This document shows positions 9,513-24,500 of a stretch of 64,000 nt of DNA, piece after piece. The notes beneath the pieces are model-generated. The model saw only the letters and a list, made by a program, of their open reading frames with translations, had not been told where the DNA came from and did no database searches. The DNA lies in the NCBI GenBank assembly GCA_023512835.1, contig CM042092.1:10851498-10915497 (forward strand). Reading direction: 5' to 3'. Position 1 is the stretch's first letter. Each line of letters opens with the position of its first letter. This DNA is from Taxillus chinensis (lineage: Eukaryota > Streptophyta > Magnoliopsida > Santalales > Loranthaceae). A program made the position numbers and the translations under genes.

Positions 9513-12500
9513 ATGGGTGTTAACTACTTATCCGTTTCTGCATGCTTCTTGGTGTTGAGCTTCTATGGCCTCCAATGGTGGACAGAGTTATCTCTTGAAA
9601 AACTAAAAGCAGATAGATTCCTCGGTAACGGTGATTATTCTACCTACTCAGGGAATGTGGGCCCTGCACTGGAGCTGCTTTTGGGATCTTATACCACAGT
9701 TGCATTGTTGGCTGGTTTTGCTCTGAATGTATTTATTACATTCATTTTATGTCTTAAGGTAGTATTTCTCCTTTCCCAAGGGCAATTAAATTGAAAACGA
9801 TAACTTTATTTTCATCCATAAGTTAACCTAATGTGGAGTAGAATCTGTCTTTAATGTCTGGCATGTTCAAAGAATTTCGATTTTAAATTTGAACTCTGTC
9901 AGAATGTTTATAATTACTTGTAGACATTATTATTTCCCTGATCATTGTATTTTTTTAAAATTTGTTGTATGCATTGACTTTATTTTTAAATGATTAACTC
10001 ATCCTTGACCGATAGTCCTAAACTTTTGTAATGATATTTTTTTGCCGGTGAATGTGAAACATTCATTATTATATATATATATAAGTAAAAGGTTATATTA
10101 GAAGAACGAGCACACAAGAAGGATACTAAGGACCAAAGTACACCACATCTAAGTGAGAAAACATAAAAACAACCAACTCAGAAAGAGCAGCTAATTTCAA
10201 CATAAAAAATGTAGGAAAAGCAGTAACAACTTGCAGCATATATCCAATCCAACAAAGAGCGAAAGAAAAAAAAAGTTTAAGCTCCTTCACGGGATTTTCA
10301 TAATTCTCAAACAATCTCGTATTCCGCTCATGCCATAGTTTTCAAATAATACAATAAGAAACAATCCTCTAGATCTCCGAATGCCTCCCTCACCCCCTAA
10401 CCAACGCCAAAACAGAGTTACAAGAGTCGAAGGTATCACCCAATGAAGGCTAAACAACCCCACCATCTATCCCATAACCCCCGGACACAAGGCTAATAAA
10501 GGAAAAGATGATCCACTGATTCTGCCGATGCTTTGCACGTATAACACTAGTTGATAACTAACCGCAAATTATCAGCGGTTAAAATCTTCTACTGCTGTCC
10601 AAGCAAAGAAGGTTACTTTGAAGGAACCTTCGCCTTCCAGTTCCAGATACTCCTCCAAGGGAAGCATACAGACTTGGGAGGGGTAAGGACTGAGTAGAAA
10701 ATCTTAACCCAGAAGTTTTTTGCCTAATTAGGGCGCCAACGCATCTTATTAGTCGTATATCTTAGGGGCGTATCATAATACAATAATTAAAGAACGAATA
10801 AAATTTTCTTGGTCCCAATCCTGAGCATTGTACTTATGATAACAAGTGTTCTGGTTAAAATGTTGGGGAAAATGACCTTGGGTACAAGACTGCTCCATTA
10901 AATGTAAATTATTTTAATTGAACTTTTAAGTATGCTCTTAGAAATCAACTTATAGTGATCCCAACAAGGCAAAATAATTGAAAATAGTCATTATTCATTA
11001 CAATGAGTAACTTAAATAGTTCTATATTTGAGCCATAAGTATAAGATAACATTTTACTTATAACAAAAAAAAGTATAAGATAACATTCTGAAATGTGGAA
11101 ATGGTCATTGGAGAACATTACGTCTAGGTATCTGAAATTCATATTCTAAATGAATATTTTTTCTTGGTAATAAATATTGTACAGTAATAAAGACACACAT
11201 TTTTTTTAATAATTATTATCTGAATGATATTCCCTGAATATATGCTCATGCATATAATATTTTTCAAGCGCAATCCCTTTCTCTAACTTTGTTGTGAACT
11301 CATGATTGTTTAAAAAATAGACTTCCAACATCTACGGTTTGAGGTTTCAGATGTAGAATGGTAAACTGTGGTTCTGGTTTGGTGCATAAACTATTCTTTT
11401 CCTTTTTCTTTTGTTAATTTTGTCATTTATTATTTTCAAAATGTTTTATTATCTATCATTATAGTAGGGATGAGTAACATTGATGCAAAGTGATTTTGGT
11501 CTTCAAGTTTCTTGTTGCAGGAGCTACCTATGTGTTCTTGGATCTATTAGTTTCCTAATTAATGGAGTTTCCTATTTTTTTATAGTTTTGTATTCCAATT
11601 TATATTCGTTTTCTTTTGTTAAATTCTTATTAGTTTCCTACTCCCTAAAGTTTCCCATTTTTTTGTTTAGTTTCCTATTTCTTAAATTCAAGTTTAATTA
11701 TTAACAAATCTTATGACGCACTTGTAATAAAGTTGTGTTAATAATTAGTAAAATTGAGAGCTTTTATGCTTGAGAACTGTGAGTTGTAGTGTTGTATTTT
11801 TAAAATTTCCCTTCTATTGTTGGTTGCCACCAGGGTGGCTGTACTTGAGCACAAAATCTGTATGCTTGGGATGCTTAATTTATTACAGAGATTTATTAGA
11901 TGTAATAGGAAAATTTTAGTGATAGAAAGTTAAAAGTATAGTGTTTGAGGTCTTCCTTTCCTTGCATGCTCGTGTCTCTTCCTTTCCTTTACTAAGTATA
12001 ATATTTGATGACAATATTGCGTGTTCACCATTTGTACTTGCAGTGTGTATTCTTTGGGGAATTGTATACTTCTGAAACTCGGAAATTGGTAGAACGACTT
12101 GTCAATTATGTTGTATACAAGGTAATACTTTCTATGAGTTATTTTTTTTTAATCAACAAAAATGTTTTATGATTGATATTAACTTTGATGCATAGCTGTA
12201 TGCTATTGGCATATGATTGAAGTCTTTTTATAGGTGCCATGTGATCATGATTTTATTCTACACTTTCTATACACTTGAAATGTGTCAAGGTCATATAACC
12301 TAAGATATCTATGCTTATTCCCATGTCTGTGTCCACCAGATGTCTTATTTGGGGACAATTATATCTACAAGATAGAATATACAAAGAGTTGGTGTCTGAG
12401 AAATATCATAATCATCAAAGGCACTATGCAGGAAAGGCTCTCACTAAATGTGTTTGAGCTTGGGTGGGCTAATCGGCTCACACTTGGTGCTCCTTAGCTC

Positions 12501-15500
12501 TGGGCTCCTTTTCTTGGATCTTCGTATCTTTTTGGTCACTTTTGATGCAAAAACATCACAAAGGTCCTTTGAACACCTAAGGCTTTGACTATATAAGAAC
12601 TATAATGCATCATTTAGGATCTTAAATTAAGGAGACTACATTTATTTAGGACCACCTTTAGTAAAATACTATTATTATAGCATCAATGGTTCTTTGAAGT
12701 GATGGTTTTGGGATTTTTTTTTGGGTAGATCGCATTATCTCTTTCTTTTATTTAATGTTTCTACTTCCCTCTTTTCATTCTTTATCTTCTTCCATTATAA
12801 CCTTCTATATGTCCAATTTTATTTACTATAATACTCTCATTCTCCCCAAACAACAATTTCTCATATTATTAATAATTATATAAATGAGAGATGCTTGATT
12901 GTGTCATTTTGGTTGATTTTGTTGAAGTTGTTTTGATTTTATTATTTTAATTCATTTTATTCCATGTGCGTCTAATGTCTAAAACGCCTGCATCTAGGTT
13001 TTGGGACCCCTTTGTCCCTTGTAAAAGTTTGTGCCTTTAACCATGGGAAATACTATATCAAATCTTACCATAAAACATATATTTTCAATTCAATTACACA
13101 CATGGTTCGAAGTCGCGGTCGCGGATGTCATCGCATCACGGTCGCGGACGTCGTGATCACGGACAACTCGTTGCATCTCGGACGAGATACAATTTTAGGC
13201 ATGAAATAATATTCAAAAAATAAAATAAAAATCATAAAAAAAATCAGAAAAAATTAAATCATTACATTAGAACCATCAAACAAGCAAAATAAATTATTTG
13301 AATTGCATAGTATGACTTTAAACATAAAAAAGACGCTAGAGCATAGTTTTTTATGTAATTATATAAATAAATTAATTTATAAGTTTATTTATATAATTAG
13401 ATATAAATATTTTTAAATCAAACATATACGTATAAATAGTTTTAATCAGATTTTAAAATGTATAAATTAGTATAAATAATTTAAACAAGGGAATTAAATA
13501 AATTCCTATAAATAATTTAAAAGATAGAATTAAATAAATCAGTATAAATAATTTAAATAATTTAATTATTATAAAATTTATTTAAACAAAGTATTAAATA
13601 AATTAACACGTGAATTTTAAATAAATCAATCAATATAAATAATTTAAATAAAATAAAATCAGATAATTTAATTAAAATTACAGACACGTTACGCTAACGC
13701 ATCGAAGGCTCGCGAAGAACGCAACACGACAGGCCGGTGTATTCGACTCGGCAGTGGCAGGCAGCTGGCGGCAGTTGGCAATGGCAGCGGCGGCGGAAGT
13801 CATCAGTGGAAGCGGCAGTCAGCAGTCGGCTGTCGGCAGCGGCAGCGGCAGCGTTTCCCGTCGAAGAAGAGATGACGAGGAAGAAGAGAAGATGAGGAAG
13901 AAGAGGAAGAAGAGAAGATGAGGAAGAAGAGAAGATGAGGAGGAAGAAAGGTACGCTTCTTCTCGCCCGATGAATTTTCGTTAATCACGGACGAATTTTC
14001 GTCCGTGATGCTGTGTCGCGTCTTGACATCGACCGGTACGTTTCTTCTCGCCCGAGATCTCGGGCGATACCGACGAGATGCAGCAGCCGGGGTGGGATCT
14101 CGTACCGGGTCCTCCCGATACCGTGTCGACTCGGGCGATACGTAGCGGTATCGCCTGATACTTCGAGCCCTGATTGCACACAAGATTCTTTCTAATCTTA
14201 TCCTGATAGGAAATGTTGTGATTTTACATGTATGGTTTCCGTTGTGTCCAATGCATTGCACAAAGAATGATGCAGGGGATGAGATAGAAAATCTGGACTT
14301 GCTTATTTCTAATTTCTTGCTTTTTATACGTATTAACTTCCTTTTAAAAGTCAAAGTCTAATGGTGACTCTTTCATCTTGAAAACAGGAATTATAAGTGT
14401 GTTTTGTTGTGATGGATTATCATATGTTTAGAATTACTGACTTCAGTTATTGAGCAGGGAGCATTCCTTCCACTGGTTATCTCACCGTCCAAATTTCAAG
14501 CAGGGTTGTGGTCAACATGGTTGACTATCATTTGCTTCTTAAAGGTATAAAGCATGCTGCTTTTAACTATTTGAATTGATTGATAACTTCTTTTACCTTT
14601 TCTTGGCCATATTTTGCAGATGTTTCAAGCTTTGGGTAGAGATCGTCTTGAACGCTTGAATGCATCTCCCTCTGCGACACCATGGGCATATTTTCGTGTG
14701 TTCTCGGTGTTGCCATTGGTCCTTATCATTGACTTATTATGGTATACCATGATTATCTTGTGTTTCAGATTTAGTAACTTTTGCTTCCTTATGGTCCTCT
14801 TATATCAAGTAGTTTTTTATAGATAAAATTTTATTAAAAAGATCAAATACATAAAAAGTGCACAAGGACAAGAGTACAACTAGCTTAATAGAGCAAAAGA
14901 AAGATACAATCAGCTCAAAAATTAGCAAAAATATATGAACTCAAATACAGATGAAAACCTATAACACCCGGTAGCTACCATTCAATTAAGAGGAGAACAA
15001 AAAAATGAGACTTAAGTGCCTCCACCTTGAGCTCACGGTTCTCGAAAATCCTGCATTCTTTTCATGCCAAATACATCATAAAAGACAGAGGAATAGCCAG
15101 TAAGAAAAAAGGTCTTTAACCCTTTGAGGCATCACCCAATGTTGCCCAAATAAACCAAGAATCATATCCCACAACCACAACACCTTAGCAATAGGGAAGT
15201 GGAGAAAAATGTGATCCAAGGACTTTCCATCCCATTTTAAGCATGCAACACCAGCTCATTAGACATTACCCACTCTGGCATAATTTGTGTGCAACTAAGA
15301 TTTTCCCTGAAGCAATAGTCAAGACAACGAAAGTAACCCTTGGAGGAACTTTAGCCTTCCAAATGCTATCTAACTAGGTAAAGTTCACCTCCTAGTGCAC
15401 ACTAGTCTCTCAAAAGCGAATAAAATTAGCGACAAGAGCATTAATAATACAAGCAATTCGGTACAAATTGAAAAAAATAATTTTCAAAGGCTCAGCAGGA

Positions 15501-18500
15501 CATCAAACATCATTCCAAAAATGAATAGAAAACTCATCTTCCACTTCATATACCATGAATTGGAAAACATGTCCCGTTTGGAATGAATCAACTTCCATAG
15601 ATCGACACCCTGAGGTCCACTAGGGATTTTTGAAACCCACTCACTTGGTTGGAAATCATATTTCACTAAGATAACTTTTCGCCAAGAAAGCATCCCTCTT
15701 CACTCCAAACAACCACAATCACAACCACTTACCCGAAAGGGCTTCACTGAAGCGCTGAAGGTTTTTAATAGCCAAGCCACCACAAGAAAAGGGACTGCAC
15801 ACTGTATCTTACTTAGCCAAGTGAAACTTGGCCACCTACGCTGTAGTGTTAGAAGTAGGATTGTAAAGAAGATTTAATAGAATTCAAAAGAGTAACTGAC
15901 AACATTAATTATTAAGCAATTCAAAGGTCATAGCTGACGATATTAATTATTAAGTAATTAAAGAGTTAATTAGACCGTAATTATTAGGATGTCCTTTAGT
16001 TTTCTTTGTGTATTTTTTATTTGTATTTATCATCCACAGTTCTTAGGTATTAATTGTTGTAACATTCTTTAGTTTTTCATGCGTTAATTGTTGTAAGACT
16101 AAGAGTCGGACTACATTGTATATATGTGTATATCTAGTGTGTTAGCAGAATAGATTAAATATTCCTTACTTTTCTCAAGTGGTCACTCATAGGCAGTTCC
16201 TCTGAATTTGCTCATTCCAGACAGCCACAGTAGTAGAGATGGGAAAAAGAGAAAATGTTTGTTGGAAGTTTAGAGAGAGTACTCTTAATGAGTGTAACCC
16301 GACCTCCCTTAGAAAGGTACAAGTGCTTCCATCTTGCCAATCGGTGCTCCATCTTTTCAATGATGGATTCCAAATAGATGTGGATTTAAATGCTGCCTAA
16401 ACACTGTAAAGGCAATATTGGCGCTTTGCACCCTAAATATCAGCAAGCTCCAATATGCAAGGCCCCTCACCCATTGGAACCAGCTCTGATTTTTCAAAAT
16501 TAATTTGCGACCCTGAAGCAGCTGCAAACGAAACAAGGCCAGAATGCAAGTAGAAAATAGCCATCAGGTTTCCCTCAAAAAATAAATAAATAAGAGCATC
16601 ATTAGCAAATAATAAATGGGAGACAACTATCAGAGCGCCATCTACACTACCCGCTAAAAAGCTGGATAGCAAGCTTGCAGAATGTGTCCTGTCAACCAAA
16701 TGACTAAAAGCCTCCATAATAAAGACGAACAGCAAAGAGACAAATGATCCCCTTGACGGAGACCTCTAGAACTCGGGAAGAAATTACCTGGACTGCCATT
16801 ACAGATTAACATTTCATTAGCTGGCTCAACTATATGCCTAGGACGGGGTGAAACAAACATCAGCAGCAATTGTCTGCTCCATTCAAGCAATTCAAATTTG
16901 AGGGGATATTTTCTTTGGGCATCAGCATCTGGAAGAATGGCCTTTGGAAGGAAATAGCCGTCCCCATGAATTTCTCTGCGATTTTAAAGTGCAGATATAT
17001 TTTCAATTAGTGTAAAGGATTTTTTTGAAGCATGGAAAAATCAAAGCATTTTTCTTTTGCACTTTCTCTTAGGAGGGTTTGTGGCATTTGCTTTTCTTTA
17101 ATAAACACTTTTTAAAACGTGGTTATTTTTATCAGTTTTCATGTGTCTGTATGTGTGCTTACGTGCTTATGTATATAGATAGAGGCACAATTCAGTGTAT
17201 AAACAAAAAAGAGCATTTTATAAGAATATTTTTATAGCTTGTTTGTACCATGATTTTCGAAGTGTCATGGGGACTGGGGCATTGGAGGGTCTCACCAATG
17301 AAGGGGATGCCTAATCGCCATCGCAACCAAAGTGTTTCTATTATAATTTGTAACAATATTGTAAATATCATGATAATTTTTATACATTAGCCAATAAGTG
17401 GGAAATTGTTTATGTTTGTTTTTAGTAATTTTCTATGCCTGGAAATTATGGACAAGTGAGTCATAATTCAACTTAAATAATATATATATATATATGTAAG
17501 TCTTAAAAGTGGAGAAAAACATACAAAAATTTTCTAAAATGCTTGTAACAAAGTGCTAGGCTCGTTGCTCATTAATGAGCACCTGGATGCCTTGGCGATG
17601 CTTTAAATGTTGGTACCATATCAATTTTATATGATTTAATACTTGAAAATTACAGTAACTTCATGCTGTTGGGAATTGGTGTGATGGATTGCTTCATAAC
17701 ATTTTTGCTGTTATTGTTTTGTAATGTTATATGAAAACGGCTCCCTTTCTATGAAAGTATGGGCAGTATAGACCTAGAAATTTTCATCTCTGTGTTCAAT
17801 TTATGCTTACAGGATAAGGCTTTGCTGGGTGATCTACGAATCAGTAGCCTCCTCTATGTTAGTGCTGTTATTTTTTGAGCCTTTCAGTATTCTTTTTGAG
17901 ACATTGCAGGTAATTTTTATTGGAGAAGACTTAAATTTTTGTGACTTAACACACGTTTTCAAGCATTTCAGTTTAGTGGCATTTTTTTACAATTTGCAGG
18001 CTATTGTTGTTCATGGATTTCAGTTGCTTGATATATGGCTTCATCATTCTGCAGAAAGTAACACCAATTGCAAAAGGTCAAGCATTTTGGATCTCTCAGG
18101 AACAGGTAATCATATATTTCAGTGACATGGGCGTGTCATTGGTTCCACGATTACAATGTTTCTTTACTTTTTCATTTTTTTGATAAAATCATTATGATAA
18201 TTAATACAATATTTTGCATTATGAAATATGGTTATGTTTCCGGGAGGAGGGTTTCATTAACGTGCGGCATAAGCATAGTCATTGAAGCTAAATGAGTGTT
18301 TAAAAAAATTTATTTTCTTGATTTTTATGGGATGTCCCTTGACTTACCTTTGCTCAAGGAAGACTAATGAAAACTAAGCGATATAAATGGAGGGAACTGT
18401 TGTTTTGACTACTATGATTAGAAGTTCATTAGGCCTAAGCTATTAGGCAATGCAATGCCCCATTCATAATTATTAAATGGTGATGAGTGGACATCTTAGC

Positions 18501-21500
18501 ATGTGACACGGTCAGGTTTATCCAAGTGGTGTCAAATTGATCGACTCCACGTTGGCCGGTCATTTTAAAGTTATTTTTATTATAACTAAAAGCTGAAAAA
18601 TCCATTGCATTAACTATGGAAACATTGTTAAATTATCCCACTAAATGGATTAAAATATATGAGATTTTTTAAATTTATTTGTAAACATTGATAGTGTAGA
18701 ATTTACTATTTTAGTTCCCCAAAATCAAAAAAATAAACACCTAAAATTGTCTAAATTTCAAATTCTTTGTTGGATTAACTCAATGCACTAAATGATTTCA
18801 ATATCTATGGTTGCACGTCTTTTTTTTTCCATATCAATTTTTTATATGATTGGATGATTTTGAATATGTTTAAATCTATGAATATTGGGCGACACATTTA
18901 AGTTATATGGTGAGACCCACCATACTACGCTTCGATCCTTTCATCTTTATGAATTTTTAGTATATAACTCAAAAAGTTATCCAAGCTTTATACATGCATT
19001 TTCAACTATAATAGTATGTTTGGTAGATGAGAATGAAATGAAATGAAATGAAATTATTTTTCGGTTGATTTGGCTTGTGGTTCTTTGCTACATTGTCGTC
19101 AGCCCTTTCATTTTGAGAATATATGGTTGATTGCTGAGGCTTTTGCTAACCAAATTCGTTCTTGGTGGCTGTCGTATTTTGTGGAGGGTTTTCATAGTTT
19201 TATGTTTTCCTCCAAGTTAAAGTCATGGTTTGAAGTCACTGTCGTAGAAGTCGTTGTGTTATGGTCGCGAATGACTTGACGCATCTCGGGTGAGATATAA
19301 CTTTAAACATGAAATAATATTCAATTAAAAAAATAAAAATCACAGAAAAATCAGAAAAAAATTAAATTATCAAATTAGAACCATTAAACAAGTAAAATAA
19401 ATTATTTGAATTGCATGCTATGACTTCAAACATAAAAAAGGTACTAGAGCACTACTTTTTTATATTGATAAGTAATAAAACTTTATTAGAAAATTTTCTT
19501 ACATCAGCTAGTATTAAATTTACACCTTATTAAATTTTTTAAATTTAATTTATGCCATAATAATATTTTTAAATTTACATGTATTAAATATTTTTAATTT
19601 AATTTACAGCGTATTATGACAGCCAATAGGAATAAATTTAAGACAACATAAATGATAATTTAAATAAATTTTAAATATTAATAAATGTAAAATAAAACAC
19701 ACCTCCACCGTGCGTGTGTAGCGAGCTAGCAGCAAAGAAGAAGTCGGGACTAGTGTGTTGAGCATAGAGGAAGAGGAAAAAAAGAGATTTTGGCGATCGC
19801 AACACAACATCGAGGAAGTAGATGCTCCAAAATCTGGCGAATGACCATGAGTTAGCACTCGATAGAGGTGTCGGCCATAATTCCACATATTGCAATTGGT
19901 GCAAACATGGTTTGAAGTCGCGGACGTCGTCGCGTCGCGGTCGCGGACAACTCGTTGCATCTCGGGCGAGATACAATTTTAGGCATGAAATAATATTAAA
20001 AAAATAAATAAAAATCATAAAAAAATTAGAAAAAATCAAATCATTATATTAGAACCATCAAACAAATAAAATAAATGATTTGAATTGCATGTTATGATTT
20101 CAAACAAAAGAAAGAATGTGGAAATATTGTTATACTATTAGAATAAGTATATTATTATATTTTATATGATTTATAATTTATTAAAAAAAATTATAAAATT
20201 ATAATATATAATCATTGATAAAATTAGTTTCTATATTTATAATAATTTTTATTAAATTAATATCATATTTTTTAAGAAAAATACAAAAAAATATAATGAT
20301 ATAATTTATTTATTTATTTATTAAAAAAAACATAATTCAATACAGGTTTAGAGTAAGTTTATTATTATGTAGCATAAACTATTTTTTTTTAAAAAGTAAA
20401 CTAATAAAAAAACTAATAAACTAATTAGCGCGAGAGAAGAAGAAAAAGAGGCGACGCACGACGCAGGGGAGAAGAGGCGGACACATGATGCGGGGAGATG
20501 AATCGGCGCGACGCACGACGCAGTGAGATCGGCAGCGACGCACGATGCAGAGGAGATCGGCAGCGACGCCGCGGCAATCGGAAGCGACGCCGCAGCGATC
20601 GGCCACATCCCGGCAATCTCGGACGAGATCTCGTACGGGAGGAGACGTGTCATCAAGATCTCGGCCGATTCGGTGCGTCTCGGCCGAGATCTTGTCCAAG
20701 ACCGACGAGATACAGTAATAGCGTGAGAAGTCCGTACCGGGCCTGGATCTCGTATCGGGAAGCTCCGATCCGTGAAGACTCGTCCGAGATATCTTTGAAT
20801 CGTCCGAGACTTTGAACCATGGGTGCAAAGCGTGATTCGCACACAAAGGAAGAAGAGAAAGATGAGGAGGATGGAATCAATCAACTATCAACATGAGGAA
20901 TATAAAGAAAATCAGGAAAAATAGAGTAGAGAAGGAAGAAAGCAACATACCACTATTTTTTGTCAATTTCGGAAGAATTTTTGTCCGTGATGTAATGCGT
21001 TAGTGAGATATCATTCATATCGTTCTACTCGCTCGAGATTGGCGATTTTTTTGTACTAGGGCTGAATCTCGTACCGGTACCCTCTAATACTGTGACGGAT
21101 TGTCTGATATATTTCGGTCGCGGACGATACTTTGAACAATGGTTAAAGTTGTTGATGGGGGTCTTATAAACTTGGAGTCTTTGGCAGGTAGCAGCGCACA
21201 AGGAATCATTGTTGGCTGGTTTGAAGGAACTTGATGGGGTGTTGGTGTTTAGATTGCTTTTTGCGGAGACGGGACATGAAGAGCTATTGACCATCTCTCT
21301 TGAAAAGCTTTTTATGATAGACAAGATTTCTAGCGATGGAAATCTAAAGCCTTGTGATTTTGTGGCTTCGTAAAGGGGACAAGAACTCTAAAATCTTCCA
21401 TTGTATGGCTAATTTTCATTAGAATTGTAATGCTGTTAGTACTTTGAGTATCAATGGCATTTCTTCAATGTGTCATGAAGACATCTGGGGTTATATTGTG

Positions 21501-24500
21501 AGGTTCTATCAGTCTCTTAACAGGGAGGAGTGTCCCCAATCTCTCCTCTGGTAAGTCCAATTTTCTGCCCTTTTTGAGGACGATGCTTTGTGGCTTGATT
21601 AGCCTTTCAAGGAGGAGGTTGAGTTGGTGCTTCAATGTTGTAAAAGGGATAAGGGCCCCAAGCTGGATGGGTTTCCCTTAACTTTCTTTCAGCATTGTTG
21701 GGATATTGTTTGGTCGGATGTTATAGTCGTGTGTGTGTGTGTGTCGGGAATTTCATGAGTATTGTATGTTTGAAAGGAGTCGCAATGCTACTTGTTTTGC
21801 CTCTCCTCCCCAAGAGTAGGGATAGAGGATTTGAAAGATTTTTGGCCTATAAGCTTAGTGGGTGGCATGTACAAATTTATTCCTAAGTTTTTGGTTACGT
21901 AGTTGAGGGGGGTGTTGGGGAAGATCATTTCTCTGTCTTAGAGTGCTTTTGTGCCTGGTCTTTTTCCATGTCCCACTTACAAAGAACTCTTTTTGAAGTT
22001 TTTTGTAAGTTGACAAGAAAAAAGACTTATGATTGCTTTTGTGCTTGGTCTTCTCATGGTCAATGAGTGTGTTAATAATCGGCTCAAGGCTTTCCTTTTT
22101 GGAGTTCGTTGTAAGTTGGACATGAAAAAAGACTTATGATCACGTTGATTGGGATTTTATCTTTTATATGTAGGAGCATTATAGGTTCTCAACTAAGCGG
22201 CGGAAGTGAATTTCTTTTTGTATTTCTTTTGCATGATTTTTCGTGTTAATGACAATCTTAGTAGGTTCTTTCCGAGCATGAGAGGGCTTCATCAAAGAGA
22301 TCTTTTATCACCTTTGTTTGTCATTATTATGAAAGCTTGTAGTCACATAATTGACAATGCTTACTTTGTCGGGCTATTATTTGGTTTCTCTATGGGCAGT
22401 TTGGACAACGCTTCCTTTGTCGGGTGGATCTCTAATGCCCCCAAGGACCGTATGACATTATGGAAGTTTATCCATTCTCAATGCGACTCTTTCTCCATAT
22501 TTGTGGTGTATGAAATAGGGAATGAATCTTCTGTTTGTTTTTTGGATGATATTTGATATATCAAAGTTCTTTTGAAGCTGTCTTACCATGAGTTGTACCA
22601 AATTGCTGATGTTACTGTGCTGATTTTCTTTGTATTTGAGGCGCATCTATGTAGTGGGAGGTGTATTTGTTGCGGTTGACTCAGAATTAGGGGTTGGAAT
22701 CATTTTATTTATTTTTTCTTTGTTGTATTCTTTCACGCCTCTCATTTCAGCAATTGATAAGATGTGTTGGCGTTAATCACGAATAAGGCCTTTATGTTAA
22801 ACTCTTTTACTTTGTTCTTACTCATGTCAACCTTGTTCATTTTCATTGGAGTATTTGGAAGGCAAAGGTACCATCAAGCGTGGCGTTCTTTTCTTGGACA
22901 GTGGTTCTAGGAAAAATTTTAACTACTTATAATTTACGGTACCGTGGTATAGTTTTCAGTTGGTATTATATGTGCAAGGCGGCAGTGGATTTAGTTGATT
23001 ATTTTTTTTATCACTTTTCTTCTACTCGAATGCTATGGGATTTGGTTCTAAGATTGTTTGGTCTTTATTGGGTGATGCCTTTGAGTTTCTCCGTTCTATT
23101 TTAGTGCTAGTTAGGGGTTATGTGGAGGTGTTTGGTGATTTGGAGTGTTGTTTCTTATTGTATTAAAATGTGAGGTTCTTCGAGAGTTGTAAAAGCTACA
23201 TTGAAGAGCTTAATCTTATTTTTTTCCCCGTCTTTGTTAGTTTGGATGTATGCAACGGATTACTACTATTTTTCTTGTATGTTTGATGTGGTCACTAAGT
23301 TTTGTTTTTAAATCGGTTGAAGCTATTGTATTTTGTTTCTAAGTGTACTTCTCTGCTCATTTCTAATAAAATCTTTTATCTATCGTAAAAATATATTGTC
23401 CTAAATACTCATAATGCATCTCATACCTCTATAAAATTACAGTTTAACATGAAATTGCACTAAGAACTTTAAGTATCCATTAATAACATTTGTGCAGTTA
23501 AAATAAAGAAATTAAATTTAATTTTACACCCAAATGTCAAACATCAATTACAATTATAGTGCAATTATCAACTCTAATCACTTGTCAGTACACTGTGAAC
23601 GGATTGAATGAGTCTCATCAACAATGTCACTCTTCATCGTTTCGACTAACTAGTCAATTAGACTTTTCCGGACAAATGATGAGCTTTGTTTCACGTGTGT
23701 ATGACATAAATATTATCGTCATGGACTCATGTGGTCTTGCTTTCTTGTTTGGTCTTGACATAAATATTGTCGTCATGGTGATGCACCCCAGGACTTTTAC
23801 TTGGCCTCTGGAATTCTTCTTTACTAACTCGGTGTCATTACATTTAAGCATGACAACCTTTGCCTTTCGACACTCTAAGTGACTCCTCCTGAGTCAGACT
23901 TCAAGCATGCTTTCAGATATGGCCTTCTGCAATTACTAACCTTATTTTGAGAGCAACTTATAGACCATCTGATATTAGAGTTTACTGCATGAGAGGTTCT
24001 CTTACTGTTTAACCTTAGAAATCTCTCCTTCAACGGATGATTGCCCTTACGAATTCACAAAGCTAGGACTAACATGTTACATTGAAGTTCTTGGAGATGC
24101 TCATTGCAACTGTCTGCCCTTGCTCATGGAAGGTTAATGTGTTTGAAGAAGCTTTGGTGTAGTTAATGGTGCAGGGGCATGGCTATAACTAGTTTACTTG
24201 CTACCTCTAGGTTATTAGGGCAGCTACCAGTACCAACTGCAATGGTTCCCACATTCATTTTCAATACATCCCATGGGGTTGAACCATCAGCAAATTCACA
24301 GTGTGGTTGCTTTCATGAGATGGTGGGTGGAGCTGGCGGGATGTTTAAAAAAGAAAGGAAGGTCGTTTGTTGTCTTATAGAGGGAACATTCCTGACATAA
24401 TAGGATGCATGTTTCATGTTCAACTTGCTAGATTTGTCTTTTCATAAAAAAATGATGACCAAGAGGCATATACAGGGGTAGTTCTTTGTTTACATGTGGC

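Noticed and set aside
13803..14354. 183-codon minus-strand ORF, Arg/Ser-rich
   Set aside because: It lies in the GC-rich half and edge of the hAT-like copy A. Open frames on both strands come from repeats and palindromes.
20348..20884. 178-codon and 141-codon minus-strand ORFs
   Set aside because: They lie in hAT-like copy C. Translation shows repeated ASCVA/RRAS units from a short DNA repeat, not a protein family.
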